NCBI GenBank assembly: GCA_021018815.1
Contig: JAITYX010000017.1
Coordinates: 558,001-622,000 of the forward strand
DNA from: Talinum fruticosum
Lineage: Eukaryota; Streptophyta; Magnoliopsida; Caryophyllales; Talinaceae
Direction of reading: 5' to 3'
DNA: 64,000 nucleotides
Shown: in pieces, positions 1-11,442 of the stretch
Position numbering within the stretch: the first letter of the stretch is position 1
How the letters are laid out: the number at the start of each line of letters is the position of its first letter
Made by a program: the position numbers and the translations under genes
The notes under the pieces: generated by a model
Database searches by the model: none
Told to the model about the DNA's origin: nothing
The model's input: only the letters and a program-made list of their open reading frames with translations

Positions 1-1123
1 GTTAGGCAACGCATAGATCATAGATGGGGATGTCTTGATGTGTACTGGTTTATCTTGCCAAGTTTTGCTTGCAAGTCTCTCTCTCTCTCTCTCTCTCTCT
101 GAAGAAATCCAGGGGCTGTCGGCCAAATTGTCAATTATTGCAGTGGTAGTGTCATCACCCATTTTGAGACTGTTTGTATTGTATTGGCCTACCTATCAAT
201 CTTCATCGTGGGATAAGTGCTATTCGACAAGGTTGCCTATAGTGAAATTTCACGCCAATGGGACCGCCATTTAGTGCTCTTCAATTCCGCCTTGGAATGG
301 CGGAGCCCAACTTCCTTAAATCCATGCTTGGTTTGGATTACTTTACTGAAATTTTCTATTTCAGTGCCAAGTATCTTAAATCTTAATTTTTCTCTCCACA
401 ACAACAAAATAAATAAAGAAAAACTAAACCGTTATCAGCTTTTTTTTTCCCCTGAAAATGCATATTGCTTGTTCATTTTAGTGGTAAAAAATAGCCATAA
501 AAAGTTGTAAGATATGCTTATATGTCAGGTCACACAGTATTAGACAAAACAAATACTTAAAAGTCATTACTATACAAATTTACAACACTTCATTATCGGA
601 CATTAAAAATTATATGAATGCATATAAAATGATAAACGAGGAATTCTTTTAGGGTTAATGGTTTATGAGTTGGAGTCATTTTAGGAAATTTCCACCTCAT
701 GAATCACATCCAAAACATAAAACTTGTGAAAGATCCTCAACGTGGGACTCCTTATATTCCTTAATAGCCCCATGATTCTCTAGATAAACACGATAATCTT
801 GATGGCTTCAGACAAAAACACCCATTATGCCATACTTTTCTCCCACTCAATAATCAAAATTAAAATTAAAATTAAAATCAAAATCAAAACAAATTTATGA
901 TCTTCAAATCTGAGATACTCTCTCCCACTCCCACTCCCACTCGTTTTCCTTTGCCTTTTGGCCTTCCCAACAAATTCCCATGTGGGCCACCACTAGTACA
1001 ACAATCATCACCACGTGGGGCCCTCTTCCCCCGCTCCCCGACCTTACCTTGTTTGCACTTTTTTCCATTAACACACACACACACACACACATTTTCACTC
1101 TCCTCCATTCTCACTCCGCTCCA
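1..1123. other. Intergenic region and 5' flank of the NHL gene
   Basis: No coding region is supported here. It holds a CT microsatellite at about 77-101, an AT-rich stretch at 360-900, a short CCCACT repeat at about 925-940 and an AC microsatellite at about 1071-1092 in what is probably the 5' leader of the next gene. The short open frames are low-complexity translations. Confidence 0.6.
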
Positions 1124-1837
1124 ATGTGCCCTCCACCACCACCACCACCACCACCCGCGTCGGCGGCGACGGAGGCACCGCCACCACCTGCTCCACCAGT
1201 GCCAGCACCAGCAGGAGGCCCACCGCCGTACCCATACCCGTACTACGACCACCACCGCCGCCACCGCAGATCCAAGTCCTCCTCCAGCAGCTTCGCCTCC
1301 TGCTTGCTCGCCACCCTATTCCTCGCCGTCGTCATCGTCGCCGGAATTGTCACCTGCTTCATCCTCTTCCGTCCCCTGGAACCCGAGATCGCCGTCGATT
1401 CCATGAAATTCCCGGCTTTCTCTATCCACAACGGCACCGCCAATTTCACCTTCTTCCAATACGTCGCCGTCCGGAACCCTAACCGCTACGCCTTCTCTCA
1501 CTACGACAGCTCCCTCCAGCTCGTTTCCTCCTCCACCGGCCCCGTCGGATTCATCTACATCCCCGCCGGGAACATCGCCGCCGGGAGGACTCAGTACATG
1601 TCCGCCACCTTCGACGTCCGATCGTTCCCGGTGCCGCCGGAAGCTGCGCAGATGGCAGCGGCAACGATGGTGGGGCCCGGGGCGGGGCCGGGGCCGACGA
1701 TGGAGCTGGAATCGAGGATGAAGCTGGTGGGGACAGTCAAGGTGTTGAAGGTGTTCGCCCACCATGTGGAGAAAGGGGCTGCCTGTAGGGTTACTCTTCA
1801 GGTCAGTGATGGCACTGTGCTTGGTTATCATTGCTGA
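1124..1837 (+). CDS. NDR1/HIN1-like (LEA_2 domain) membrane protein
   Basis: This single-exon frame encodes about 237 residues. The N-terminus is a proline run followed by a basic His/Arg/Ser stretch (about 42-57). One transmembrane helix follows at about 57-82, then a LEA_2 domain with the family's conserved Asn-Pro-Asn motif (RNPNRYAF) and the VTLQVSDGTVLGYHC ending. NHL proteins are type II, plasma-membrane-associated proteins, many linked to pathogen response or stress. The frame is open further upstream, but those codons translate an AC microsatellite. The ATG at 1124 just before the proline run is therefore the better start. No frameshift or missing motif was seen. The exact NHL subgroup and any role are inferred from the family only. 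Confidence 0.85.
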   Translation: MCPPPPPPPPPASAATEAPPPPAPPVPAPAGGPPPYPYPYYDHHRRHRRSKSSSSSFASCLLATLFLAVVIVAGIVTCFILFRPLEPEIAVDSMKFPAFSIHNGTANFTFFQYVAVRNPNRYAFSHYDSSLQLVSSSTGPVGFIYIPAGNIAAGRTQYMSATFDVRSFPVPPEAAQMAAATMVGPGAGPGPTMELESRMKLVGTVKVLKVFAHHVEKGAACRVTLQVSDGTVLGYHC

Positions 1838-2606
1838 TCTACTCTCTCTATCCCTCTCTCACTCTCTCTCTCTCTATTTTCTCTAAAATAGTATGATTTA
1901 TGAGCAGCTAATTGTAAAAAATGGAGCTCTAGCTTAGATTGTAAGGATTTTTTTCTTTTTCTATAATTCCCCTGTTTTTTGGGGCTATTTAGTGTTCAAG
2001 TTACTATATGATAGTAGAAACATTACTATATAATTTTTGGAATGTAAGTTGTGTAGATCTATCCTGGGAATTTCATGAACGAGATAGTTCACATGAAATT
2101 TGTGCACTTTTGATGACTTAATGAGCAAAGGGGATTGAAGTTTGCATAGTAATATTGATATTTGATTGAACAAATTTTGATCTTTTTAATCTATATATAC
2201 ATATATAATTGCGGCTGGGGCAATGCCCATTGATTGGTTGCTGGTAGGAAAACAAATCTGGAAGCTATACATTCACAGTTTCCTGGGATTCTTCCCTGTT
2301 TGATTCAACAAATTTCAAGTTGATGAGGAAGCAAAATCTCATGATTGAGATACAGAATGTTTCCTTATAGAGGGTATTGGAGATCCCATACACCCTTCGT
2401 TTATATTATGTGCTTATATCGACAAAGCGGTTTTGGATCAAGAAAGCAATTTCATCTGGAGTTTGATGGTTCACTTGAACTACTGATGTTTTGTGAACCA
2501 TTTTGGCCTGGGGCACACTCTGATACATCACACCCGTTTATGGCTCCAGCAATTCATCCTATTTAACATCTTCTGATGTTTCATTTGAATCACTGCACTA
2601 GATCAT
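1838..2606. other. 3' flanks of two convergent genes
   Basis: This holds the 3' UTR of the NHL gene (CT-rich start) and the 3' UTR of the minus-strand gene that ends near 2607. About 2270-2360 is repeated at 12025-12120 next to the truncated copy of that gene, which shows the 3' UTR was part of the duplicated segment. No independent gene was seen. Confidence 0.55.
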
Positions 2607-4043
2607 CTAGTTGGTCTTCCCTGTTTCGTCAACATCTAATCGGCTGTCAGCTATTGAGCCTTCTGCATTTTCTGGGACGGATGTAAACTGGACTTGTTCG
2701 TTTGATCCATCGGTATCAGTAGCATATGTCCTACTGACTGGCGGCTCATTTGAAGCTTGGATCTCCAGTTCATCCCCCGACTGAGTCTCTAGCTGCTGCT
2801 ATGGTATCTTTCTCCATTACTGGTAACTCATTCAAAGTTTGTTCATCTGAATCGTCCCCTCGCTTGCATGAGGCTCTTCAATCTCAATCTTCCGCGCATG
2901 TCTTGCCATCATTCTTATATTCTGTATCTTGACATCCATGTCTACAGATGCAATCTCCAGACTCCTAGTCCTTGTGACATGTTGCTCAGCCTGCTCATTG
3001 TTCATTTCTCCCACTTCCTCAAGCTGAGGCTTCTCCACAGATGCCTCAGATGGCTCTTCAACATTACGCTTTTGCGATCTCTCTTTCTCCATTCTCGACT
3101 TTATTTTTCTCCTCAGCATTTCCTTCTCGAATCTTGTCAACTCCCTTCCATTACCTCCCAATGTAAACAACTTTTTCAGCAACCAAAGAAACAGAAAGCC
3201 ACAAACCAGAACAATGCCAACCCTTGAGACCTTAGGCAGCAAATCGGGTGGGAATGAAATATTTCTGATTCTACTTACGAACCCTGAATCCTGACCACTG
3301 ACCACAAATTTTGTGACAGAGCTGTTCTTTGGAATTACAAGCTTCCCACTCTCCATCTCCTTAGCTAGAAACTTAGCCTGAGAAATCTTTGAAATCACTT
3401 CATTAAAATCGTCTGATTCTCTCTCCGCTCTAAAATACAATGGGTTTACTCCACTTCTTCTCAAGATCTCATCCTCATCAACCAGTACCTGCTGAATATT
3501 ACCATCAGAATCTTGGTAAACTGTGAAAATTGCTCGCCATCCAATACCCCAAAACTCAATATCCTTCTTATACTGTTCAACCCAACCCTCCACTTTATCC
3601 CACAATGCTGATTCCCTGAAACTCTCAGATTTTTCTAAATTGTTGGATTCAGAGTCATTTCTGTTTGTGCTCATTTGCTCACTGCCCTGTTCTGGACCAG
3701 AATTGTCGAAGTTTGCTTCAGAAGCTCGGCTATCAACAGCATGATTAATCGGGTTGAGGTTCTCTTGGGAAATTTGAGGCACCTCTGACTCTGAGTCCTG
3801 ATCGAGCTTCTTCCTCAGCGAGTTTCGACGACGGGCGAGTCGACCCAAACCAGCCGTTATCCAAAGGTATTTGCAGTTGGAATTGGTCGCAAATGGTGGG
3901 TGTGAAAAGTGTCTGAAATGGGTTATTCGGGGCTTGTAATGGCTTTTTCTGAGAAGAGCTGTGGATGAAGCTGTCGGAGAAAGAGCTGACAAGGAGGAAA
4001 AAGAACGGGTTTGGGTCGGAACCGAACGTCGCAAAGCCTCCAT
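2607..4043 (-). CDS. Chloroplast-targeted single-pass membrane protein, possibly MCD1-like
   Basis: The protein starts MEALRRSVPTQTRSFSS, a Ser/Arg-rich, acid-poor sequence typical of a chloroplast transit peptide. I chose this ATG (4043) over upstream in-frame ones for that reason. A conserved soluble part (WDKVEGWVEQYKKDIEFWG, VDEDEILRRSGVNPLYF) precedes one hydrophobic segment (VGIVLVCGFLFLWLLKKLF) and a charged coiled-coil-like tail. This order resembles MULTIPLE CHLOROPLAST DIVISION SITE 1, an inner-envelope protein that helps place the FtsZ ring, but I recall that family only approximately. The main frame stops at 2832. Coding-like sequence continues in a shifted frame and returns to the original frame, ending at 2607 (span exactly divisible by three). 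The two shifts fall at a C-run of four (2856-2859) and of five (2774-2778). Function is inferred. Confidence 0.65.
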
Positions 4044-5090
4044 GGAAAACAATAGGGGAAGAAAAAAGAGAGGACTATACATGAAGAAAGCAGAGGAGAG
4101 ACGATCTGAAGAAAGCCTTAAACCCTTTCCTGATGCCTGAAAATGAGATGAGACTGGTGGTAGATTACAATGGAATGTAGGAGAAGGAGACGGAAGGGGA
4201 AAGAACATTGGCGCGACTAGTCATGACAAATAACTTGTTCTCAAAATCTTCCCCTTTTTTACGTGAACTAGCAAAAATCACCCTAAATTCGACCTGGTAT
4301 GACCTGACTCTCGAAATTAACCCGATCCCAACCGTTTTCATCAAATCTCTTTTTTCTTTACAAAATAAATTTATTAATAAAAAAATCTTAAGAACTTTTA
4401 TATTATTTTGAACATTTATATTTATCTACTTTTACTTACTCGATTGAAACTCTCAAATATGAGGAGACTACGTATTTTTATTTACTCTCCCTTACTCTTT
4501 CCATTTCTTACTCATATGAACTCTTAATCCTGTCTTTCTTCCCCCACCCCCCAAATGAACCCTTAGGATGACTCTTAATAATTTTAAAAATCACGAATAA
4601 TTCATTAAAGGTTGACTTTATTACATATTTTTTTAATCCATTATTTAGTTTGTAGTAAAAAGATTACCGAACATATTTTTCACCACTTATTTAACTCGTA
4701 ATTTTTTATAGTATTTCTTTTCGGGAATAGATATCAGTAATTTGTTTTATAAAAAGTAACAAAAAATCAAAGAACTGCAAAAATTAAAATAAAAAAGACA
4801 CTGATATTGATAATTAAGAAAATATTAAAAACAAACCAAAATTACAAAGAAGTATAATACGCTTTAAACTGTAATAATACGCGTAATTAAAGCGGCTCTT
4901 CTTACATCAGTGGTAAAATTCCAGGTGTAAGTTGGGTTAAGTTTGACTTGGGGCCTAAGCCACATTTTAAACAAATCTATAAGTATAAATATAAGGCATT
5001 ATATCCTCGGCAACAAAAAACCCTGAATCCCCAAATTTTCAAGGATTGAAGAAAATCACTTCAACCTGAAGCAACAAAATTCTGTCGACA
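4044..5090. promoter_or_regulatory. Divergent promoter region between the plastid-protein gene and TFIIS-like copy 1
   Basis: Two genes are transcribed away from each other across about 1 kb. The part right of about 4640 is shared with the upstream regions of TFIIS-like copies 2 and 3, so the duplicated segment starts there. A telo-box-like AAACCCTG lies near 5020 and AAACCCTAA lies in the first intron just after exon 1, both kept in the other copies. Teloboxes are frequent in promoters of plant translation and transcription machinery genes. No TATA box was assigned with confidence. Confidence 0.4.
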
Positions 5091-6958
5091 ATGTCTCTAG
5101 CGGTAAGCCCTCTAAACCCTAACTTGCCTTATTTGCTTCTTTTCATCATTAATTTCTGCTTTTTAAGGCAAATTTCAGATGGGTTTCGTATTGATTTGAT
5201 CCCAATTAATGATGCATGGTTTGATTAACAAGAGAACGTAATCTATCTATTGCCCAATGTTTGGATTCGAGGAAATGGCAAAAAATAGTTGTTTTCTGTA
5301 TTTGGATTTAGGAAAGTTAGAGGACAATAAAAAAACTTGTACAAAAAATCGTTTTTTTGGGTTGAACGTTGGAGAAGGATACAATCACCCATAACCCTAT
5401 GATCAATTTCACTTCCTCTGTTCAGTTCATATCCCTAAGGTTTTGAAATTTTTGGCGGGAAATTATTTCCTATTTAGAGGCACTAGGGTTCTTACTAATG
5501 AAAGGTAGTGATTTTATTATCATTAAATAAAACTACAGAAATCATTAATTTAACAAGGTATTATATAATGTTGTAATTGCCGTGTTGCTTTCATATACAA
5601 TATTTGGATTGTTTTATAATTATAAAATGTTATATGTTGCCATTTTGGGTAGGAGAAATTAGTTAAGTAATTAATTAGTAGATGCAGTTTCAAATTGTAC
5701 TTACTAGAACATGCTCAATTACTGATGTACATTTTCTTTCAATGTGATCTATTTTCAGGTTGGAAAAACGGTTGACTGTCTGAATATGCATTCATGGAAG
5801 AATGTTCAAAATCAAACCAAAGTAACTGCTGAATGGATGCCAATGAAATCTGCGGATCCCTCTAGTGGGGACATCAATAGAAAGAGGCTTATCATAAGGA
5901 TCAAAATCAAAAAGCCGCAGCTGAACCAAGATCATGATCACGAGCCCGTCCCTATGGTTCATGAGTCAAAGACTGTTGATGATCAAACTAAACTGCTGAA
6001 AAACGGTGTCTGTGAACCTCCAAAGAAGAAACAGAAGAGTATCCATGGTCAGATTCAGAAGAAGATGGGACAAGTAGAGTCTTCAATGGATGACAGAGAA
6101 TTGGTGGAAATGGTTGCCACTGCGAAGAGGGCAGCCGACATGGTTGCCATGAAGAGACTTCCTACAACTAACCCCGAGTTCTCCCGTGCTCTCAATGCTT
6201 TGAGTGCTCTGAAGAATTTCTCAGTATCATATGATTCTCGCAACTCAACTCAAGTTGTCAAGAGCATTGAGTTACTGACTAAGCACCCCAAGGTCAAGAT
6301 CCGAACAGAGGCTGCCAATGTGCTCCAAGCTTGGAAGAAATGTCCCGGCCCTCAAGAAGCTTCTAAAATGCCTGTTACTAAGAAACTCAAAGTTGGTGAT
6401 CAAAAGACAGCAATCACAAGTATCCCAAAGGCTTTTGACCTTGCAGAGACCCAAGTCAAAAAGGAAGAGAAGGAAACTCCAAAGCTAAGTTGCAACATGA
6501 GAGAAAAAATCAGGAGGCAACTGGTGGAAGCCTTGTCTAAGGTTTTATCCGAAACCAAACATGAGACTACAAAAGCAAAAGCAAAGGCTTGTGACCCACT
6601 TGAGATAGCAACCTCTATAGAATCGACAATGTATAAGAAAATGGGTCAGACTCAGAGAGACATGGCAAAGTGTCGGTCCATCCTATTTAACCTAAACGAC
6701 CCAAACAACCCTGAGTTGAGAAGGCGGGTTCTGTTGGGTGAGATTGCACCAGAGAATCTGGTGAAGTTGACAGTAGAAGAGATGGCAAGCAGTAAGAGAA
6801 AGAGAGAGAATGAGCAAATTAGGCTCAAGGGCTTGATTCGGTGCAACGCTATCAAGGAAGAAAAGGAGGGGACAACTGAGCAGTTCAAGTGTGTAGATAT
6901 GGACAGAGAAAATGCACTTACTATCAGTTGCAGACGAGGAGTGCTGATGAACCCTTGA
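5091..6958 (+). CDS. TFIIS-like transcription elongation factor, copy 1 (zinc ribbon out of frame)
   Basis: Exon 1 (5091-5102) encodes MSLA. A 656-bp intron (GTAAGC...TTTTCAG) leads to exon 2 at 5759, giving about 403 residues. A TFIIS N-terminal (LW/TND) domain lies at about 110-200 ([38 protein letters not shown]). The central TFIIS domain follows ([35 protein letters not shown]). TFIIS binds RNA polymerase II and rescues arrested complexes through a C-terminal Cys4 zinc ribbon with an Asp-Glu pair. Here the frame leaves the ribbon just after its first Cys (EQFKC) and stops at 6958. A +1 reading restores a near-complete ribbon ([22 protein letters not shown], stop at 7003-7005). Even then Cys2 reads Tyr and Cys4 reads Arg. 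RNA cleavage activity is therefore doubtful, and it could be a decaying gene. Confidence 0.75.
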
Positions 6959-7005
6959 ATACTTTTGTCCGCTGTGTGGTTCGCCACAACCGTTGGAAGT
7001 TCTGA

Positions 7006-9356
7006 TTGAATCGGCTGGGTTGAAACTTGAAAGTTGCTCATCTTGAATTTTTGCTGCTAGATGTTAACATTCTTTTGTTCTTTTTTGATTTGAAGTCCAC
7101 ACAAAACAATATGTATAGCTTTCTCTGTTGATGGTCAGTTGATCACAGATGCTTATCTCATGGTGTATATACCTCTTGAATGTTGAATGAAAATCAGATC
7201 ATGACTTTTGTGGAATTCCACGGTCCCCATTACTGAGTGGTTAATTAGTAATCAAATGGAGTTAAATGTTCATGATTTTCTAAAGAGCAATCTGAATAAA
7301 TGTTGACTAAAATTTAGGCTTTTGGTTCCGTGTTCTGTAAACATTATCTAAAATTTAGATCACATATGGGGCGTATATCCTCCACCTCATCCCACAATTC
7401 AATTTTTAGAACTCAATTTATCACCGCTATACCTCTTGAGTCACAACTTAGATCACCAAATAAAATATTACTAGTTAAAGGGATATAAAATGTTGCCATT
7501 AAATGGAAGTATTACCATAACTTTTTTTGGTGGGAGTAGTTTAAGACTCTAAGATAACTTATGCAGAAGTTTACGTGGAATAGACTTCATTCTAAACTTT
7601 TTTTATGAGATAAACATTTTTTAATAGAACTTCATTAACAGTACTTTCCCTTGATTAATTACAAAGTTTTTTTTATTTTTAAAATCACCTAGTGTAATTA
7701 AGCAGTCTAACCAAGGAGTACAGGTATCAAAAATCTTTACAAACGAAAGGAAAAAAAATAATCTTTTCTTCCTAAATTAACATCTAAATACCATTTGAAA
7801 GAGCGTTTTTATTAGATTAAACTTTACTCTGTTAATTATCACCATAACTAATCTTAATGATTTACCTAAAACTTACCGTTATCCTCTTTTTTTTTTTTTT
7901 TTTTTTTTTTAGGGACCATTATCATCCTCTTTGAATTATATATATATATAAAAGACGAAAAAGAACTTTTTTTTCCCATCCTACATTAAAATATGGAACT
8001 GCTTCCGTATTGTATTATAACCGGTTATCCATTGGACCACTAGTTAATTAACCTAACACTCGTTAAATAATGGGGTGTGTTCGGCAGTAGTTTTGAGATA
8101 GTGGTTAGTGTTTTAAATGAGATAAAATACTATTTATCTGAAAATATAAGTGTTTGGTAACTTAGTGTTTGACATATTGATTAGAGTTTTAGACGAGTGT
8201 TTTCGAAAAGTTACTCAAATTAACATTTTCAAAAACACTACCTAGTGTTTGCATATAGTTTCTGAAATTCTGCTTTTTATTTTCTAAAAGCTTTTATCAA
8301 TTATGTACTTTTAAGTCATTTTATACAAATTGGCTACTTAAACAATTACTATTACCAAACACGCTTATTTTAAATCACTAGTTAAACATCTAACCACTAA
8401 TCGCTAGTCGATAATGACTAATCGCTAATAAAACAGACTAACAATTATTAAAACAATTAAGCGCTAGTAAAATATCTAATTTTACCGAACATGGCAAAGG
8501 TATTTAGGAGCTAAAATACATATATATCGTTGTAATGTACGTCACAAAATTATAAAGGAATTATTTCTATTCAATCCTAATTCAAAACACAAAATTGTAT
8601 TTTTTTTTTCGATAATTGATTAACCTTCAAAGGAGGTAAAGAAAATGGATAAGATAACCCAATGCTAAAAATACACCTCATTAGGTGATCAAGACTCGTA
8701 AGAAGTCTTTAAAATCTAAGTACAACTCCTAATTTATACGCACTTTCATGATTCATAATCCTAATAAATGACAATTTGTACTCCTAATACATTTTCGGAT
8801 CAATAAATAACAATAATCCTAACAAACAAAATTGCATTTACCCATTCCTGATAAGAAAAAAAAATGTAGAAAGCAACTTAACCGAACAAATTATTTTATA
8901 CTAAAAAGATTACCCAACAAATTATTCAACCACATACACACCTTTTATTCATATTTTTTTGCGCAATCAATTTTTATATGATAAGGTAATAAAGAAATTA
9001 GAGAACTGCAAAAAGTAAAATCAGAAAAGATAAGACAATATTGTCATTTTTTTATGGACACAAATATTAATTATTACAAATAATTAAAAAATACTGTAGT
9101 ATATTACGCTTAATCTGCAATAATAAGCGTAATTAAACTCTCTTATTACATCAGTGATGCGGTAAAATTCCAACTGTCAGTTGGATTAAGTTTGGATTGG
9201 GGTAAAATTCATATTTTGACCAAATATTGAAAAATATAAATCTATAAGTATAAATATAAGGCATTATATCCTCGGCAACCCAAAAACCCTGAATCCTCAA
9301 AATTCCAAGGATTGAAGAAAATCAGTTCAACCTGAAGCAACAAAATTCTCTCTACA
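7006..9356. other. Spacer between TFIIS-like copies 1 and 2, mostly duplicated sequence
   Basis: About 7006-7330 is the 3' flank of copy 1 and reappears inverted at about 13215-13490 beside copy 3. About 7480-9356 is the upstream region of copy 2 and reappears inverted at about 15443-16470. Inside it are a MITE-like insertion (8072-8495) and a further block of about 280 bp (about 8580-8860), both missing from the copy 3 side. No coding region was seen. Confidence 0.65.
8072..8495. mobile_element. MITE-like insertion (Tourist-like family A, copy 1)
   Basis: The ends read GTGTGTTCGGCA on the left and, on the opposite strand, GCCATGTTCGGTA on the right, giving imperfect terminal inverted repeats. 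The interior is AT-rich with repeated AGTGTTT and CTAATCGCTA motifs. It shares internal sequence with the elements at 40894-41326 and about 59160-59450 (for example GTTTCGAAAAGTTA). The paralogous region at about 16030-16060 goes from one flank to the other without it, so it is an insertion that came after the duplication. Confidence 0.65.
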
Positions 9357-9722
9357 ATGTCTCTAGTGGTAAGCGCTCTAAACCCTAACTTTCCTTATTT
9401 GCTTCTTTTCATTATTAATTTCTGTTTTTTAAGGCAAATTTCAGATGGGTTTTGTATTAATTTGATCCCAATTATGCATGGCTTGATTGAAAACAGAACG
9501 TAATTTATCTATAGTCCAATATTTGGATTTGAGGAAAAGAGGGGAAAATGGTTTTTTGTGTATTTGGATTTAGGAAATTTTGAAGCAAATAAAAAAAATT
9601 GTAGAAAAAAATTCTGTGTTTTTTGTTAAACGTTGGAGAAGATGCAAACCCTATAACCAGTCTCACTTCTTCTATTCAATTATGCGTTTATCAAATTTTC
9701 GTAGATTCATATATGCCTTAGG

Positions 9723-9872
9723 GTGCCAACGAAGTATTGATAGAGGTGGTAGTGGTCTCACCATGATTCCGAGAAGAAAATAAGTTCGAATCCTCATAAA
9801 TGCACTTGTTGGAAGAAATTTTACTTTAAACGCTTGTGGTTTAAAAGGGATTAAACTCTTACTCAAATCAAA
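9723..9872 (+). mobile_element. tRNA-derived SINE in intron 1 of TFIIS-like copy 2
   Basis: A 150-bp block is flanked by a 14-bp near-perfect target-site duplication (ATATATGCCTTAGG at 9709-9722 and ATATATGCCCTAGG at 9873-9886). It contains a B-box-like AGTTCGAATCC (about 9782-9792), about 60 bp after an A-box-like segment, and ends in an A-rich tail. The introns of copies 1 and 3 lack it, so they serve as empty sites. The structure is that of a plant tRNA-derived SINE. The family is not identified. Confidence 0.7.
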
Positions 9873-10819
9873 ATATATGCCCTAGGTTTTTAAATTTTTG
9901 GCGGGAACTTGTATCCTAGTGGGCACTAGGGTTCATACTGAGTACTGATATAAGGTAGTTGATTATATATCATAAAATCAGAGTACAGAAATGATTAATA
10001 TAGTAATATAATAATGATTACTTGTAATTGCCCTGTTCCTGTCATATACAGTATTTGGATCGTTTTATAATTATTTACTGTTATTTTGCTGTTTTGGGTA
10101 GGATAAATTAGTTAAGTAAATAATTAGTAGATGTAGTTTCAAATTGTACTACTTACTAGAACATGGTCAATTACTGATGTACATTCTCTTTCAATGTGAT
10201 CTATTTTCAGGTTGGAAAACCGGTTGACTGTCTGAATATGCATTCATGGAAGAATGTTCAAAATCAAACCAAAGTAACTGCTGAATGGATGCCAATGAAA
10301 TCCGCGGATCCCTCTAGTGGGGACATCAATAGAAAGAGGCTTATCATAAGGATCAAAATCAAAAAGCCGCAACTGAACCAAGATCATGATCATGAGCCCG
10401 TCCCTATGGTTCATGAGTCCAAGACTGTTGATGATCAAACTAAACTGCTGAAAAACGCTGTCTGTGAACCTCCAAAGAAGAAACAGAAGAGTATCCATGG
10501 TCAGATTCAGAAGAAGATGGGACAAGTAGAGTCTTCAATGGATGACAGAGAATTGGTGGAAATGGTTGCCACTGCGAAGAGGGCAGCCGACATGGTTGCC
10601 ATGAGGAGACTTCCTACAACTAATCCCGAGTTCTCCCGTGCTCTCAATGCTTTGAGTGCTCTGAAGAATTCCTCAGTATCATATGATTCTCTCAAGTCGA
10701 CCGAAGTTGTCAAGAGCATTGAGTTACTCACTAAGCACCCTAACGTCAAGATCCGAACAGAGGCTGCTAATGTGCTCCAGGCTTGGAAGAAATCTTCCGG
10801 CCCTCAAGAACCTTCTAAA

Positions 10820-11442
10820 ATGCCTCTTACAAAGAAACTCGAAGTTGGTGATCAAAAGACGGCAATCACAAGGATCCTAAAGGCTTCTGATCTTGCAGGG
10901 ACCAAAGTAAAAAGGCAGAGAAGGAGACTCCAAAGCAAAGTTGCAGCATGAGAGAAAAAATCAGGGGGCAACTGATGCCTCTTACGAAGAAACTCGAAGT
11001 TGGTGATCAAAAGACAGCAATCACAAGGATCCCAAAGGCTTTTGATCTTGCAGGGACCAAAGTCAAAAAGGCAGAGAAGGAGACTCCAAAGCAAAGTAGC
11101 AACATGAGAGAAAAAATCAGGGGGCAACTGATGCCTCCTACGAAGAAACTCGAAGTTGGTGATCAAAAGACAGCAATCACAAGGATCCCAAAGGCTTTTG
11201 ATCTTGCAGGGACCAAAGTCAAAATGGCAGAGAAGGAAACTCCAAAGCAAAGTAGCAACATGAGAGAAAAAATCAGGGGGCAACTGATGCCTCCTACGAA
11301 GAAACTCGAAGTTGGTGATCAAAAGAAAGCAATCACAAGGATCCCAAAGGCTTTTAACTTGGCAGAGACCCAAGTCAAAAAGGAAGAGAAGGAAACTCCA
11401 AAGCCAAGTTGCAATATGAGAGAAAAAATCAGGGGGCAACTG
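10820..11442 (+). repeat. Four tandem 156-bp (52-codon) repeats in TFIIS-like copy 2
   Basis: Units start with ATGCCT at 10820, 10975, 11131 and 11287. The first is 155 bp because of the frameshift and the others are 156 bp. Each encodes a lysine-rich linker (KKLEVGDQK, PKAFDLAGTKVKKAE) followed by MREKIRGQL, the start of the central TFIIS domain. Copies 1 and 3 have one unit. Units 2 and 3 are nearly identical, pointing to recent unequal exchange or slippage. In units 2-4 the period is a multiple of three, so the frame holds. Confidence 0.9.

Noticed and set aside
1126..1482. Thr/Arg-rich frame overlapping the NHL gene
   Set aside because: Shifted-frame shadow of the GC-rich NHL coding region.
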